A DNA stretch of 64,000 nucleotides, taken from assembly GCA_035626595.1 (NCBI GenBank), contig DASPNJ010000103.1, positions 124,001 to 188,000 on the forward strand. The letters are read 5' to 3'. The notes under the pieces were generated by a model. It was not told where the DNA came from. It ran no database searches and saw nothing but the letters and a program-made list of their open reading frames with translations. Every line of letters starts with the position of its first letter. Within the stretch, counting starts at the first letter, position 1. This document shows positions 18,261 to 26,900 of the stretch, piece after piece. Source of the DNA: JAQGMV01 sp035626595. Its GTDB lineage: Bacteria > Pseudomonadota > Gammaproteobacteria > Burkholderiales > SG8-41. The translations under genes and the position numbers were made by a program.

Positions 18261-20075
18261 CTATTTTTTCCGCGGCTCGGCGCGCACGCGCACGTACGAG
18301 CCGGGGGCGTCCTCGAGCGCCGGCAGCGCACCCGTCCCGGGGATGCGGGCGTCCACCGGGTCGCCGCCGTGCTGCGCGGCCCACGCCGTCCAGTCGTTCC
18401 ACCACGAACCCGGGTGCTGCGCCGCCGTGGCAAGCCAGTCGTCCGGATCGGCCGGCAGCGCATCATGCGTCCGGTAGCCATACTTGTTCGCCGACGGCGG
18501 ATTGACGATCCCCGCGATGTGACCGGAGCCGCCCAGAACGAAGCGAACCGGGCCGCCGAAAAGCCGTGCGCCGCGATAGCACGATTTCCACGGCGCGATG
18601 TGGTCCTCGATCGTCGAGATGAAATACAGCGGGATGTCGACTTTCGAGAGATCGATCGGCGTGCCGTTGAGCGTGAGGCCGCCGCGCTGCGCGAGGAGAT
18701 TCCGCAGGTACATGTTGCGCAGGTAATAGCTGTGCATCGCCGCCGGCATGCGCGTGGAATCCGCGTTCCAGTACAGCAGATCGAACGCAAAAGGATCGCG
18801 CCCGAGCAGGTAGTTGTTGACGACGAACGACCAGATGAGGTCGTTCGAGCGCAGCATGTTGAACGTCGTCGCCATCTCCGCGCCTTCGAGATAGCCCCGC
18901 TCCCGCATGCGCTTCTCCAGCGCCTCGACCTGCTCCTCGTCGACGAACACTTCGAGCTCGCCGGCCTCGTCGAAATCGGTAAGCGTCGCGAAGAACGTCG
19001 CGCTCCTCACGCGTGTATCGCCTTTCGCGGCGAGCAGCCCGAGCGTGCACGCTAGCAGCGTGCCCCCAAGGCAGAAACCGATCAGGTTCATCTCGCGCTC
19101 GCCGGTGGCGCGCTCGACCGCGTCGATCGCCGCGAGCGTGCCCTCGTTCAGGTAATCCTCGAAGGTCTTGGCCGCGAACCGTTCGTCCGGATTTACCCAC
19201 GACACGATGAAGACGGTGTGTCCCTCGCCGACCGCCCACTTCACGAACGAATTGTCCGGCCGCAGATCGAGGATGTAGTACTTGTTGATCCACGGCGGAA
19301 CGATGACGAGCGGCCGCCGGTACACCTTTTCGGTGGTCGGGCTGTACTGGATGAGCTGGATGAGATCGCTTTGGAAGACGACCTTGCCCGGCGTCACCGC
19401 GATGTTCTCGCCGAGCGCGAAGGCGCGCTCATCGGTCATGCGGAGCTTCAGGCCGCTGCCGTTGCCGCGCGCGAGATCGTCCAGCAGGTTGGAAAAACCG
19501 CGCAGCAGATTCTGTCCGCCGGTCGCGAGCGTCTCGCGCATCACTTCCGGATTGGTCACGACGAAATTCGAGGGCGCCAGCGCGTCGATGTACTGGCGCG
19601 TGTAGAAATCGACTTTCTTCGCGGTCTGCTCGTCGAGACCTTGGACGCCTGCGAGCGTCTGGTGCAGATGTTTCGCGGCGATGAGATACGACTGCTTGAT
19701 GTAGTCGTAGACGAAGTTGGCCCGCCAGTCTTCGTGCTTGAACCGGCGATCGCCTGTGGGCGTTTCGGCGACGGGCTCCGCTTTCTGGCCCATCAGCCGC
19801 ATCATCGACTGCTGCCACAGCGAAACGTAGTCCTGCCACAGCCTGACCTGCGTCTCCGCCAGCCGCATCGGATCGGTGAGCATGCGGGACCACGCTTCGA
19901 AGAACGCCTTGCTGATGCCGAGCTCGTCGGACACGACCGAAGAGAAGGCGCCGTTCGGGTGGCGCGCGGCGAAGCCCGTCAGCAGCTCGCCGCTCTTGCG
20001 CGCGATGTCGGCGTAGAGCTGCGCGACTTCGGCGGCATCGAACCTGAGTTTGTCCTGCTCCTGCTGGTTGCCCAT
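18261..20075 (-). CDS. phaC: Class I poly(3-hydroxyalkanoate) synthase
   Basis: A 604-residue PhaC of class I length. The lipase-like box GFCLGG carries the catalytic Cys (near residue 310); VVIPPWINKYYILDL-type (IVPPWINKYYILD), the Asp in FVVNNYLLGRDPF and the His-containing GGSGHIAGIVNPP near the C-terminus complete the active site. It polymerises (R)-3-hydroxyacyl-CoA at the granule surface. The ATG at 20075 has AGGAG six bases upstream and is preferred over an ATG six codons earlier (20093). It is divergent from liuR and shares the short intergenic region with the LiuR operator. No phaB or phasin gene is adjacent. Confidence 0.95.
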   Translation of the reverse strand: MGNQQEQDKLRFDAAEVAQLYADIARKSGELLTGFAARHPNGAFSSVVSDELGISKAFFEAWSRMLTDPMRLAETQVRLWQDYVSLWQQSMMRLMGQKAEPVAETPTGDRRFKHEDWRANFVYDYIKQSYLIAAKHLHQTLAGVQGLDEQTAKKVDFYTRQYIDALAPSNFVVTNPEVMRETLATGGQNLLRGFSNLLDDLARGNGSGLKLRMTDERAFALGENIAVTPGKVVFQSDLIQLIQYSPTTEKVYRRPLVIVPPWINKYYILDLRPDNSFVKWAVGEGHTVFIVSWVNPDERFAAKTFEDYLNEGTLAAIDAVERATGEREMNLIGFCLGGTLLACTLGLLAAKGDTRVRSATFFATLTDFDEAGELEVFVDEEQVEALEKRMRERGYLEGAEMATTFNMLRSNDLIWSFVVNNYLLGRDPFAFDLLYWNADSTRMPAAMHSYYLRNMYLRNLLAQRGGLTLNGTPIDLSKVDIPLYFISTIEDHIAPWKSCYRGARLFGGPVRFVLGGSGHIAGIVNPPSANKYGYRTHDALPADPDDWLATAAQHPGSWWNDWTAWAAQHGGDPVDARIPGTGALPALEDAPGSYVRVRAEPRKK

Positions 20076-20104
20076 GCGGGACTCCTGTGCCATGCGCGCG
20101 CTGG

Positions 20105-20120
20105 TTGACGTTTACGTAAA
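20105..20120. promoter_or_regulatory. Probable LiuR operator within the liuR promoter
   Basis: TTGACGTTTACGTAAA is a near-perfect dyad of TTKACG half-sites. It lies between and over a -35-like TTGACG (20105-20110) and a -10-like TATGAT (20129-20134) with an 18-base spacer, the arrangement expected for a MerR-family regulator that twists its promoter. A matching 16-base site lies before liuA at 20577-20592. The link to LiuR is inferred from position and repetition. Confidence 0.65.
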
Positions 20121-20175
20121 GGCGAGACTATGATTCAGAACGCGTTGATTCTACTCGGGAATATTGCACAGCACA

Positions 20176-20574
20176 ATGACGGCGACGTATACGATCGGCG
20201 ATCTGGCACGTGAATTCGGAGTGACCACTCGCACCATCCGTCATTACGAGGCGGAAGGTCTCCTGAGCCCGGTCCGGCAGGGTGTGAATCGCGTCTTCAG
20301 CACGCGCGACCGGGTGCGGCTCAAGCTCGCGCTGCGCGGCAAGCGGCTCGGCTTCAGCTTGCAGGAAATCAAGGAGTTGTTCGATCTCTACGACCTCTCC
20401 AAGGACGAGCGCGATCAGTTGGAGGCGTTCCTCGGCAAGCTCGAGAAGCGCAAAGGGCTCCTGGAGCAGCAGCGCGAGGACATCGAGGTCATGCTGAACG
20501 AGGTCGAGTTCTTTGCAGCGCAATGCCGGAAGCTGCTGGCGCAGGGTTCCGGGCGAGACATCAAGGCCGCGTGA
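20176..20574 (+). CDS. liuR: MerR-family regulator LiuR
   Basis: A 132-residue MerR-family activator/repressor. The winged helix-turn-helix is at the N-terminus (YTIGDLAREFGVTTRTIRHY, then EGLLSPVRQGVNRVFSTRD). A long dimerisation helix follows (about residues 78-118) and there is no cysteine-rich effector site, which fits LiuR-type regulators of branched-chain amino acid and fatty acid degradation rather than metal sensors. The ATG at 20176 is chosen over a TTG four codons earlier. It is directly upstream of isovaleryl-CoA dehydrogenase, the usual LiuR context. Confidence 0.88.
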   Translation: MTATYTIGDLAREFGVTTRTIRHYEAEGLLSPVRQGVNRVFSTRDRVRLKLALRGKRLGFSLQEIKELFDLYDLSKDERDQLEAFLGKLEKRKGLLEQQREDIEVMLNEVEFFAAQCRKLLAQGSGRDIKAA

Positions 20575-20576
20575 GG

Positions 20577-20592
20577 TTTACGCGCACGTAAA
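20577..20592. promoter_or_regulatory. Second probable LiuR operator, overlapping the liuA ribosome binding site
   Basis: TTTACGCGCACGTAAA matches the first operator at all but the four central or flanking positions and is itself a TTTACG-N4-CGTAAA dyad. It lies in the 28-base gap between liuR and liuA and runs into the AAAGGG ribosome binding site of liuA, so bound regulator could affect read-through or an internal promoter. Confidence 0.55.
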
Positions 20593-20602
20593 GGGAATGT
20601 CC

Positions 20603-21769
20603 ATGAGCGATGTCCCGACCCTCGATTTCGATCTCGGCGAGACGGCCGACATCCTGCGCGAGACCGTCCGCAACTTCGCCGCCGCCGAGATCGCGCCGCG
20701 CGCCGCCGAGATCGATCGCACCAACGAATTTCCCCGGGACCTGTGGCCGCAGCTCGGCAGGCTCGGGCTGCTCGGCATCACCGTCGAGGAGGAATGGGGC
20801 GGCGCCGGGATGGGCTATCTCGCGCATGTGGTCGCGATGGAGGAGCTTTCGCGCGCGTCCGCTTCGGTCGGACTCTCGTACGGCGCGCACTCTAATCTGT
20901 GCGTGAACCAGATCCGCCGGCACGCCACGCCGGAGCAGAAGCGCGCGTACCTTCCGAAGTTGATCTCCGGCGAGCACGTGGGTGCGCTCGCGATGAGCGA
21001 GCCGGGCTCGGGCTCGGACGTCGTGAGTCTCAAGCTGCGCGCCCGGCGCCACGGCGACGTCTACGTGCTGGACGGCAACAAGATGTGGATCACCAACGGG
21101 CCCGACGCCGACGTGCTCGTGGTGTACGCGAAGACCGATGCGGATGCCGGTGCGCGCGGCATCACGGCGTTTCTGATCGAGCGCGGCTTCAAGGGATTTT
21201 CGACCGCGCAGAAGCTCGACAAGCTCGGCATGCGCGGCTCGAACACCTGCGAGCTCGTGTTCTCGCAATGCGAAGTGCCCGCGGCGAACGTGCTCGGCGC
21301 CGAAGGCGGCGGCATCGAAGTGCTCATGAGCGGACTCGACTACGAGCGCGCGGTGCTCGCGGCGGGGCCGCTGGGCATCATGCGCGCGTGCCTCGACGCC
21401 GTGCTGCCGTACGTGCACGAGCGCAAGCAGTTTGGCCATCCGATCGGGAGCTTCCAGTTGATGCAGGGCAAGCTCGCGGACATGTACACCACGTACTGCG
21501 CATGCTGCGCCTACGTTTACGCCGTCGCGCGGGCGTGCGATTCCGGGCGCGTGACGCGCAAGGACGCGGCCGGTGCCATACTCTATGCGGCCGAGCGCGC
21601 GACGTGGATGGCGCTCGAGGCGATACAGGCGCTCGGCGGCATGGGATATGTCAACGAAAGCCCCACCGGCCGCCTGCTGCGCGACGCGAAACTCTACGAA
21701 ATCGGCGCCGGGACGTCTGAGATACGCCGCTGGTTGATCGGGCGTGAGCTGTTCGAACAAACCCAGTGA
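20603..21769 (+). CDS. liuA: Isovaleryl-CoA dehydrogenase
   Basis: A 388-residue acyl-CoA dehydrogenase. The FAD/substrate motif MSEPGSGSDV, MWITNGPDADVLVVYAKT, and the C-terminal ALGGMGYVNESPTGRLLRDAK are typical. The catalytic Glu sits at residue 248 in SGLDYERAVLAAGP; this internal location, instead of the C-terminal Glu of most acyl-CoA dehydrogenases, marks isovaleryl-CoA dehydrogenases. It oxidises isovaleryl-CoA to 3-methylcrotonyl-CoA, passing electrons to ETF. The ATG at 20603 has AAAGGG seven bases upstream; the ATG at 20597 is too close to it. Its TGA stop begins a GTGACGNN repeat array. Confidence 0.95.
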   Translation: MSDVPTLDFDLGETADILRETVRNFAAAEIAPRAAEIDRTNEFPRDLWPQLGRLGLLGITVEEEWGGAGMGYLAHVVAMEELSRASASVGLSYGAHSNLCVNQIRRHATPEQKRAYLPKLISGEHVGALAMSEPGSGSDVVSLKLRARRHGDVYVLDGNKMWITNGPDADVLVVYAKTDADAGARGITAFLIERGFKGFSTAQKLDKLGMRGSNTCELVFSQCEVPAANVLGAEGGGIEVLMSGLDYERAVLAAGPLGIMRACLDAVLPYVHERKQFGHPIGSFQLMQGKLADMYTTYCACCAYVYAVARACDSGRVTRKDAAGAILYAAERATWMALEAIQALGGMGYVNESPTGRLLRDAKLYEIGAGTSEIRRWLIGRELFEQTQ

Positions 21770-21804
21770 CGTGGTGATGCAGTGATGAAGTGACGAAGTG
21801 ACGC
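21767..21804 (+). repeat. GTGACGNN octamer array after liuA
   Basis: About four GTGACGTG/GTGATGCA/GTGACGAA units between the two genes; only one orientation is present here. The first unit contains the liuA stop codon. Confidence 0.65.
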
Positions 21805-21805
21805 G

Positions 21806-22894
21806 ATGAGCAAAAATCTCAGAACTCCACTGTGTGACACGCTCGGCATCGAGCTTCCGATCATCCAGGCCCCGATGGCCGGCGGCGCGACGACGGTCGA
21901 GCTCGTGAGCGCGGTGTGCAACGCCGGCGCGCTCGGCTCGTTCGGTTTCGCCTACACGCAGCCTGAGGCGATGATGCGCGAAGCCGAAGGCGTGCGAGCG
22001 CTCACCTCCGGGCCGTTCAACCTCAACCTGTTCGTGTCCAACAACGCGGGCGCGATCGATGCGTCCGAGCAGACGGCGGCGCTCGAAGCGCTTGGCCCGT
22101 ACTACGACGAGCTGGGACTCGAGCGCCCGCAGCCGGTCAAGCCGCCATACGCGCCGGACCTCGTCTCGCAGCTCTCGGCGATCGAGGAGATCCGCCCGGG
22201 CGTCTTCACGTTTCATCTCGGTGACCTCGACGCCAAGCGTGTCGCGTCAATGCGCGCGAAGGGCATCAAGGTCGGCGGCGCCGCGACGTGCGTCGCTGAA
22301 GCGAGGCGGCTCGAAGCGGCCGGCGTCGATTTCGTCATCGCGCAAGGCGCCGAAGCCGGCGGCCATCGCGGCACGTATCTGCGCGATCCGTACGACGCGA
22401 TGACCGGCACGTTCGCGCTCGTGCGCCTGATCGTCAAAGCCGTGCGGGTCCCGGTGGTCGCGGCAGGCGGCATCATGGACGGCGCCGGCATCGCGGCGGC
22501 TCTCGCGCTCGGTGCACAGGCGGCACAGCTCGGAACCGCATTCCTGCCATGTGCCGAAAGCGGCGCGGCGGCGCTGCACAAGGACGCGATCCTCGCGGCG
22601 GACGAGGACAACACGCTGATCACCGAAAAATTCTCGGGTAAGCCCGCGCGCGGCATCGCCAATCGCTACGTTCGCGAAATGCAGGACAAGCCGGTGCTCG
22701 CGTTCCCGGCGCAGAACGTGGTGACCGGACCGTTGCGTGCCGCGTCCGCGAAAGCAGGCAAGGCTGATTTCATCGCGATGTGGGCCGGTCAGGCGGTTCC
22801 GCTCGCGCGGAAGCTCCCGGCCGCCGATCTGGTGAAGGCGCTGCGCGACGAGACGATCGAAACGCTGGAACGCATGCGGAGGATGAGCGTATGA
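21806..22894 (+). CDS. Class I nitronate monooxygenase family flavoprotein
   Basis: A 362-residue FMN-dependent TIM-barrel protein. The N-terminal PIIQAPMAGG, the hallmark GAEAGGHRGTY with the catalytic His, and VVAAGGIMDGAGIAAALALGA define the nitronate monooxygenase (former 2-nitropropane dioxygenase) family. Such enzymes oxidise alkyl nitronates; some relatives are enoyl reductases. Its placement among liu genes is recurrent in proteobacteria, but a role in leucine degradation is not established. Its stop overlaps the thiolase start (ATGA), so the two are translationally coupled. Confidence 0.88.
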   Translation: MSKNLRTPLCDTLGIELPIIQAPMAGGATTVELVSAVCNAGALGSFGFAYTQPEAMMREAEGVRALTSGPFNLNLFVSNNAGAIDASEQTAALEALGPYYDELGLERPQPVKPPYAPDLVSQLSAIEEIRPGVFTFHLGDLDAKRVASMRAKGIKVGGAATCVAEARRLEAAGVDFVIAQGAEAGGHRGTYLRDPYDAMTGTFALVRLIVKAVRVPVVAAGGIMDGAGIAAALALGAQAAQLGTAFLPCAESGAAALHKDAILAADEDNTLITEKFSGKPARGIANRYVREMQDKPVLAFPAQNVVTGPLRAASAKAGKADFIAMWAGQAVPLARKLPAADLVKALRDETIETLERMRRMSV

Positions 22895-24075
22895 GCTCGA
22901 ACGTTTCAGACCCGGTGGTCATCGCATCCGCGGCGCGCACGCCGATGGGCGGTTTTCAGGGTGCGTTGAAAGCGTGCAGCGCGCGCGATCTCGGCGCGGC
23001 CGCCATTCGCGCGGCGGTGGAGCGCGCGGGTGTTGCGCCGGGCGACGTCGACGAAGTGATCATGGGCAACGTGCTGCCGGCCGGTCAGGGTCAGGCGCCG
23101 GCGCGACAGGCGGCGCTCGCGGCGGGACTGCCGGAAGCGACGGGCTGCACCACGATCAACAAGGTCTGCGGCTCCGGCATGAAGGCCGCGATGCTCGCGA
23201 CCGACATGCTCACCCTCGGCACGAACCGCATCATGGTGACCGGCGGCATGGAGAGCATGACGAATGCGCCGTATCTGCTGCCGAAAGCGCGCGGCGGTTT
23301 GCGCCTGGGTCACGCCGAAGTGAAGGACCACATGTTCCTCGACGGCCTGGAAGACGCCTACGATCCCGGGCGCCTCATGGGCACGTACGCCGAGGACACC
23401 GCGCAGCAGTACGGCTACACGCGCGAAGCGCAGGACCGCTACGCGATCACCTCGCTCACGCGCGCGCAGGACGCGATCCGCTGCGGGATGTTCCGGCGCG
23501 AGATCGTTGCGGTCGAAGCGGGCAAAACGCGCGTCGAGGATGACGAGCAGCCGCTGAAAGCGAATCTCGAGCGCATCCCGCAACTGAAGCCCGCGTTCCG
23601 CAAGGACGGCACGGTCACCGCGGCGAACTCGAGCTCGATCTCCGATGGCGGCGCGGCGATGGTGCTCATGCGGCTCTCGGAAGCGGAGCGGCGCGGCATC
23701 CAGCCGCTCGCGCGCATCGTAGGCCACGCGACGCACTCGCAGGCGCCGGCGTGGTTCACCACCGCCCCCGTCGGCGCGATCCGCAAGCTGTTCGACAAAA
23801 CCGGCTGGGACGCGTCGACCGCGGATCTCTTCGAGATCAACGAAGCTTTCGCCGTCGTCGCGATGGCGGCGATCGACGATCTCCGGCTCACGCACGAGCG
23901 CGTGAACGTCCACGGCGGCGCGTGCGCGCTCGGACATCCGCTCGGCGCTTCCGGCGCACGCATCATGGTGACGCTGCTTTACGCGCTCGAAGAACGGGGA
24001 CTCAAGCGCGGCATCGCCGCGCTCTGCATCGGCGGCGGCGAAGCGACGGCGATCGCGCTGGAGCGGCTGACATGA
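22891..24075 (+). CDS. Acetyl-CoA C-acyltransferase (thiolase)
   Basis: A 394-residue thiolase, the length of biosynthetic acetoacetyl-CoA thiolases. The catalytic residues are visible: Cys93 in NKVCGSGMKA, His349 in GGACALGHPLGASGAR and Cys379 in CIGGGEA, equivalent to Cys89/His348/Cys378 of Zoogloea PhaA. In this cluster it most likely cleaves acetoacetyl-CoA at the end of leucine degradation, and in reverse it could feed the PHA pathway for the nearby phaC. It is coupled by ATGA overlaps with both neighbours. Confidence 0.93.
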   Translation: MSSNVSDPVVIASAARTPMGGFQGALKACSARDLGAAAIRAAVERAGVAPGDVDEVIMGNVLPAGQGQAPARQAALAAGLPEATGCTTINKVCGSGMKAAMLATDMLTLGTNRIMVTGGMESMTNAPYLLPKARGGLRLGHAEVKDHMFLDGLEDAYDPGRLMGTYAEDTAQQYGYTREAQDRYAITSLTRAQDAIRCGMFRREIVAVEAGKTRVEDDEQPLKANLERIPQLKPAFRKDGTVTAANSSSISDGGAAMVLMRLSEAERRGIQPLARIVGHATHSQAPAWFTTAPVGAIRKLFDKTGWDASTADLFEINEAFAVVAMAAIDDLRLTHERVNVHGGACALGHPLGASGARIMVTLLYALEERGLKRGIAALCIGGGEATAIALERLT

Positions 24076-24674
24076 GTAAGCAGCCGATCGACTTCTACTT
24101 CGACTTCTCCTCGCCTTACGGCTACTTCGCCGCGCACAAGATCGAGGACATTGCGTCCCGCCACGGACGCTCCGTCACCTGGCGGCCGATACTCCTCGGC
24201 GCCGTATTCAAGGTCTCCGGGCAGCAGCCGCTTTCGACGATCCCGCTGAAGGGCGACTACATGTCACGCGACCTGGGCCGAACCGCGCGGCTGCTCGGGT
24301 TGCCGTTCCAGTTGCCCACGAAGTTTCCGATCGCGAGCACGGCGCCGTCGCGGGCGTTCTATGCTGTATCGGACGAGGATCCCGCGCTGGCGAAGCGGCT
24401 GGCACTCGCGCTGTACGACACCTACTTCACGCAAGACCGCGACATCTCCGCGCCCGACGTGACGCTCGATGTCGCCGCCACGCTCGGCATCGATCGCTCG
24501 AAGCTCGAACGCCAGATCAACGATCAGGCGGTCAAGGACCGGCTGCGCCGGGAAGTCGAAAGCGCCATCTCCCGCGGCGTGTTCGGTTCGCCTTATATCG
24601 TCATCGACGGCGAGCCGTTCTGGGGCTCGGATCGGCTCGACCAGGTCGAGAAGTGGCTCGCACGTCCATGGTGA
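24072..24674 (+). CDS. 2-hydroxychromene-2-carboxylate isomerase family protein (DsbA fold)
   Basis: A 200-residue thioredoxin-fold protein of the kappa-class GST/HCCA isomerase family. The N-terminal DFYFDFSSPYGYFAAHKIE places the glutathione-contacting Ser, there is no CxxC, and the C-terminal RGVFGSPYIVIDGEPFWGSDRLD matches family members such as NahD. NahD isomerises 2-hydroxychromene-2-carboxylate in naphthalene degradation using glutathione. No naphthalene genes are nearby, so here it is probably a broader glutathione-dependent isomerase. Its start overlaps the thiolase stop (ATGA). Confidence 0.9.
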   Translation: MSKQPIDFYFDFSSPYGYFAAHKIEDIASRHGRSVTWRPILLGAVFKVSGQQPLSTIPLKGDYMSRDLGRTARLLGLPFQLPTKFPIASTAPSRAFYAVSDEDPALAKRLALALYDTYFTQDRDISAPDVTLDVAATLGIDRSKLERQINDQAVKDRLRREVESAISRGVFGSPYIVIDGEPFWGSDRLDQVEKWLARPW

Positions 24675-24690
24675 AACCGAGGTTTCCCAG

Positions 24691-25203
24691 GTGACGAGCA
24701 CACTGAAAGCGCTGCGCGCGAACATCGTCGCGCTCGATGTCGACGCGATCGTCAACGCGGCGAACACGACGCTTCTCGGCGGCGGCGGCGTGGACGGCGC
24801 CATTCATCGCGCGGCGGGCCCCGAGCTCCTGGCCGAATGCCGGACGCTCGGCGGCTGTCCGACGGGGGACGCGCGCATTACGGGCGGTTACCGCCTCCCG
24901 GCGCGCCATGTGATCCACACCGTCGGTCCCGTCTACAAGGACGGCCGCCAGCGGGAGCCCGAGCTGCTCGCGTCGTGCTATCGCAAAAGCCTCGCGCTCG
25001 CGGCGGAGAACGGCGTGAAGACGATCGCATTCCCGGCGATCAGTTGCGGCGCCTACGGCTACCCGCTCGATGAAGCGGTGGAGATCGCGGTGCGCGAGTG
25101 CCGCGAGGGTGTAGAGCGGCATCCAGGCATCGAGAAGGTGATCTTCGCGTGCTTCGATGAGAACATGCTCGGGCTCTATCAGCGAGAGCTGGACCGTGCG
25201 TAG
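24691..25203 (+). CDS. Macro-domain protein, O-acetyl-ADP-ribose deacetylase-like
   Basis: A 170-residue protein that is one macro domain. The adenosine/ribose-binding motifs are present: IVNAANTTLLGGGGVDGAIHRAAGPEL, then TGDARITGGYRLPARHVIHTVGP and FPAISCGAYGYPLDEAVEIA (fragments of the full motifs). It fits the MacroD/YmdB branch, which removes acetyl from O-acetyl-ADP-ribose or ADP-ribose from acidic residues. The likely start is GTG at 24691, 16 bases after the isomerase gene. Its TAG stop forms part of a GGTGCGTC palindrome. Confidence 0.9.
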   Translation: MTSTLKALRANIVALDVDAIVNAANTTLLGGGGVDGAIHRAAGPELLAECRTLGGCPTGDARITGGYRLPARHVIHTVGPVYKDGRQREPELLASCYRKSLALAAENGVKTIAFPAISCGAYGYPLDEAVEIAVRECREGVERHPGIEKVIFACFDENMLGLYQRELDRA

Positions 25204-25253
25204 GGTGCGTCGATGACGCACCGGCGGCCGGTGCGCAACTTGCGCACCCTACG
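25199..25253. repeat. Double GGTGCG palindrome between the macro-domain gene and liuB
   Basis: Two adjacent dyads: TAGGGTGCGTCGATGACGCACC and a second with GGTGCGC and GCGCACCCTA arms. The macro-domain stop codon (25201-25203) is the TAG of the first arm. Same family as 976-1003, 38148-38211 and 60240-60263. Confidence 0.7.
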
Positions 25254-25294
25254 AGTGTTCGGGCGTTGATGGTGCGTTCCACGCACGCCGTTGC

Positions 25295-26896
<1,602 letters not shown>

Positions 26897-26900
26897 CGCC

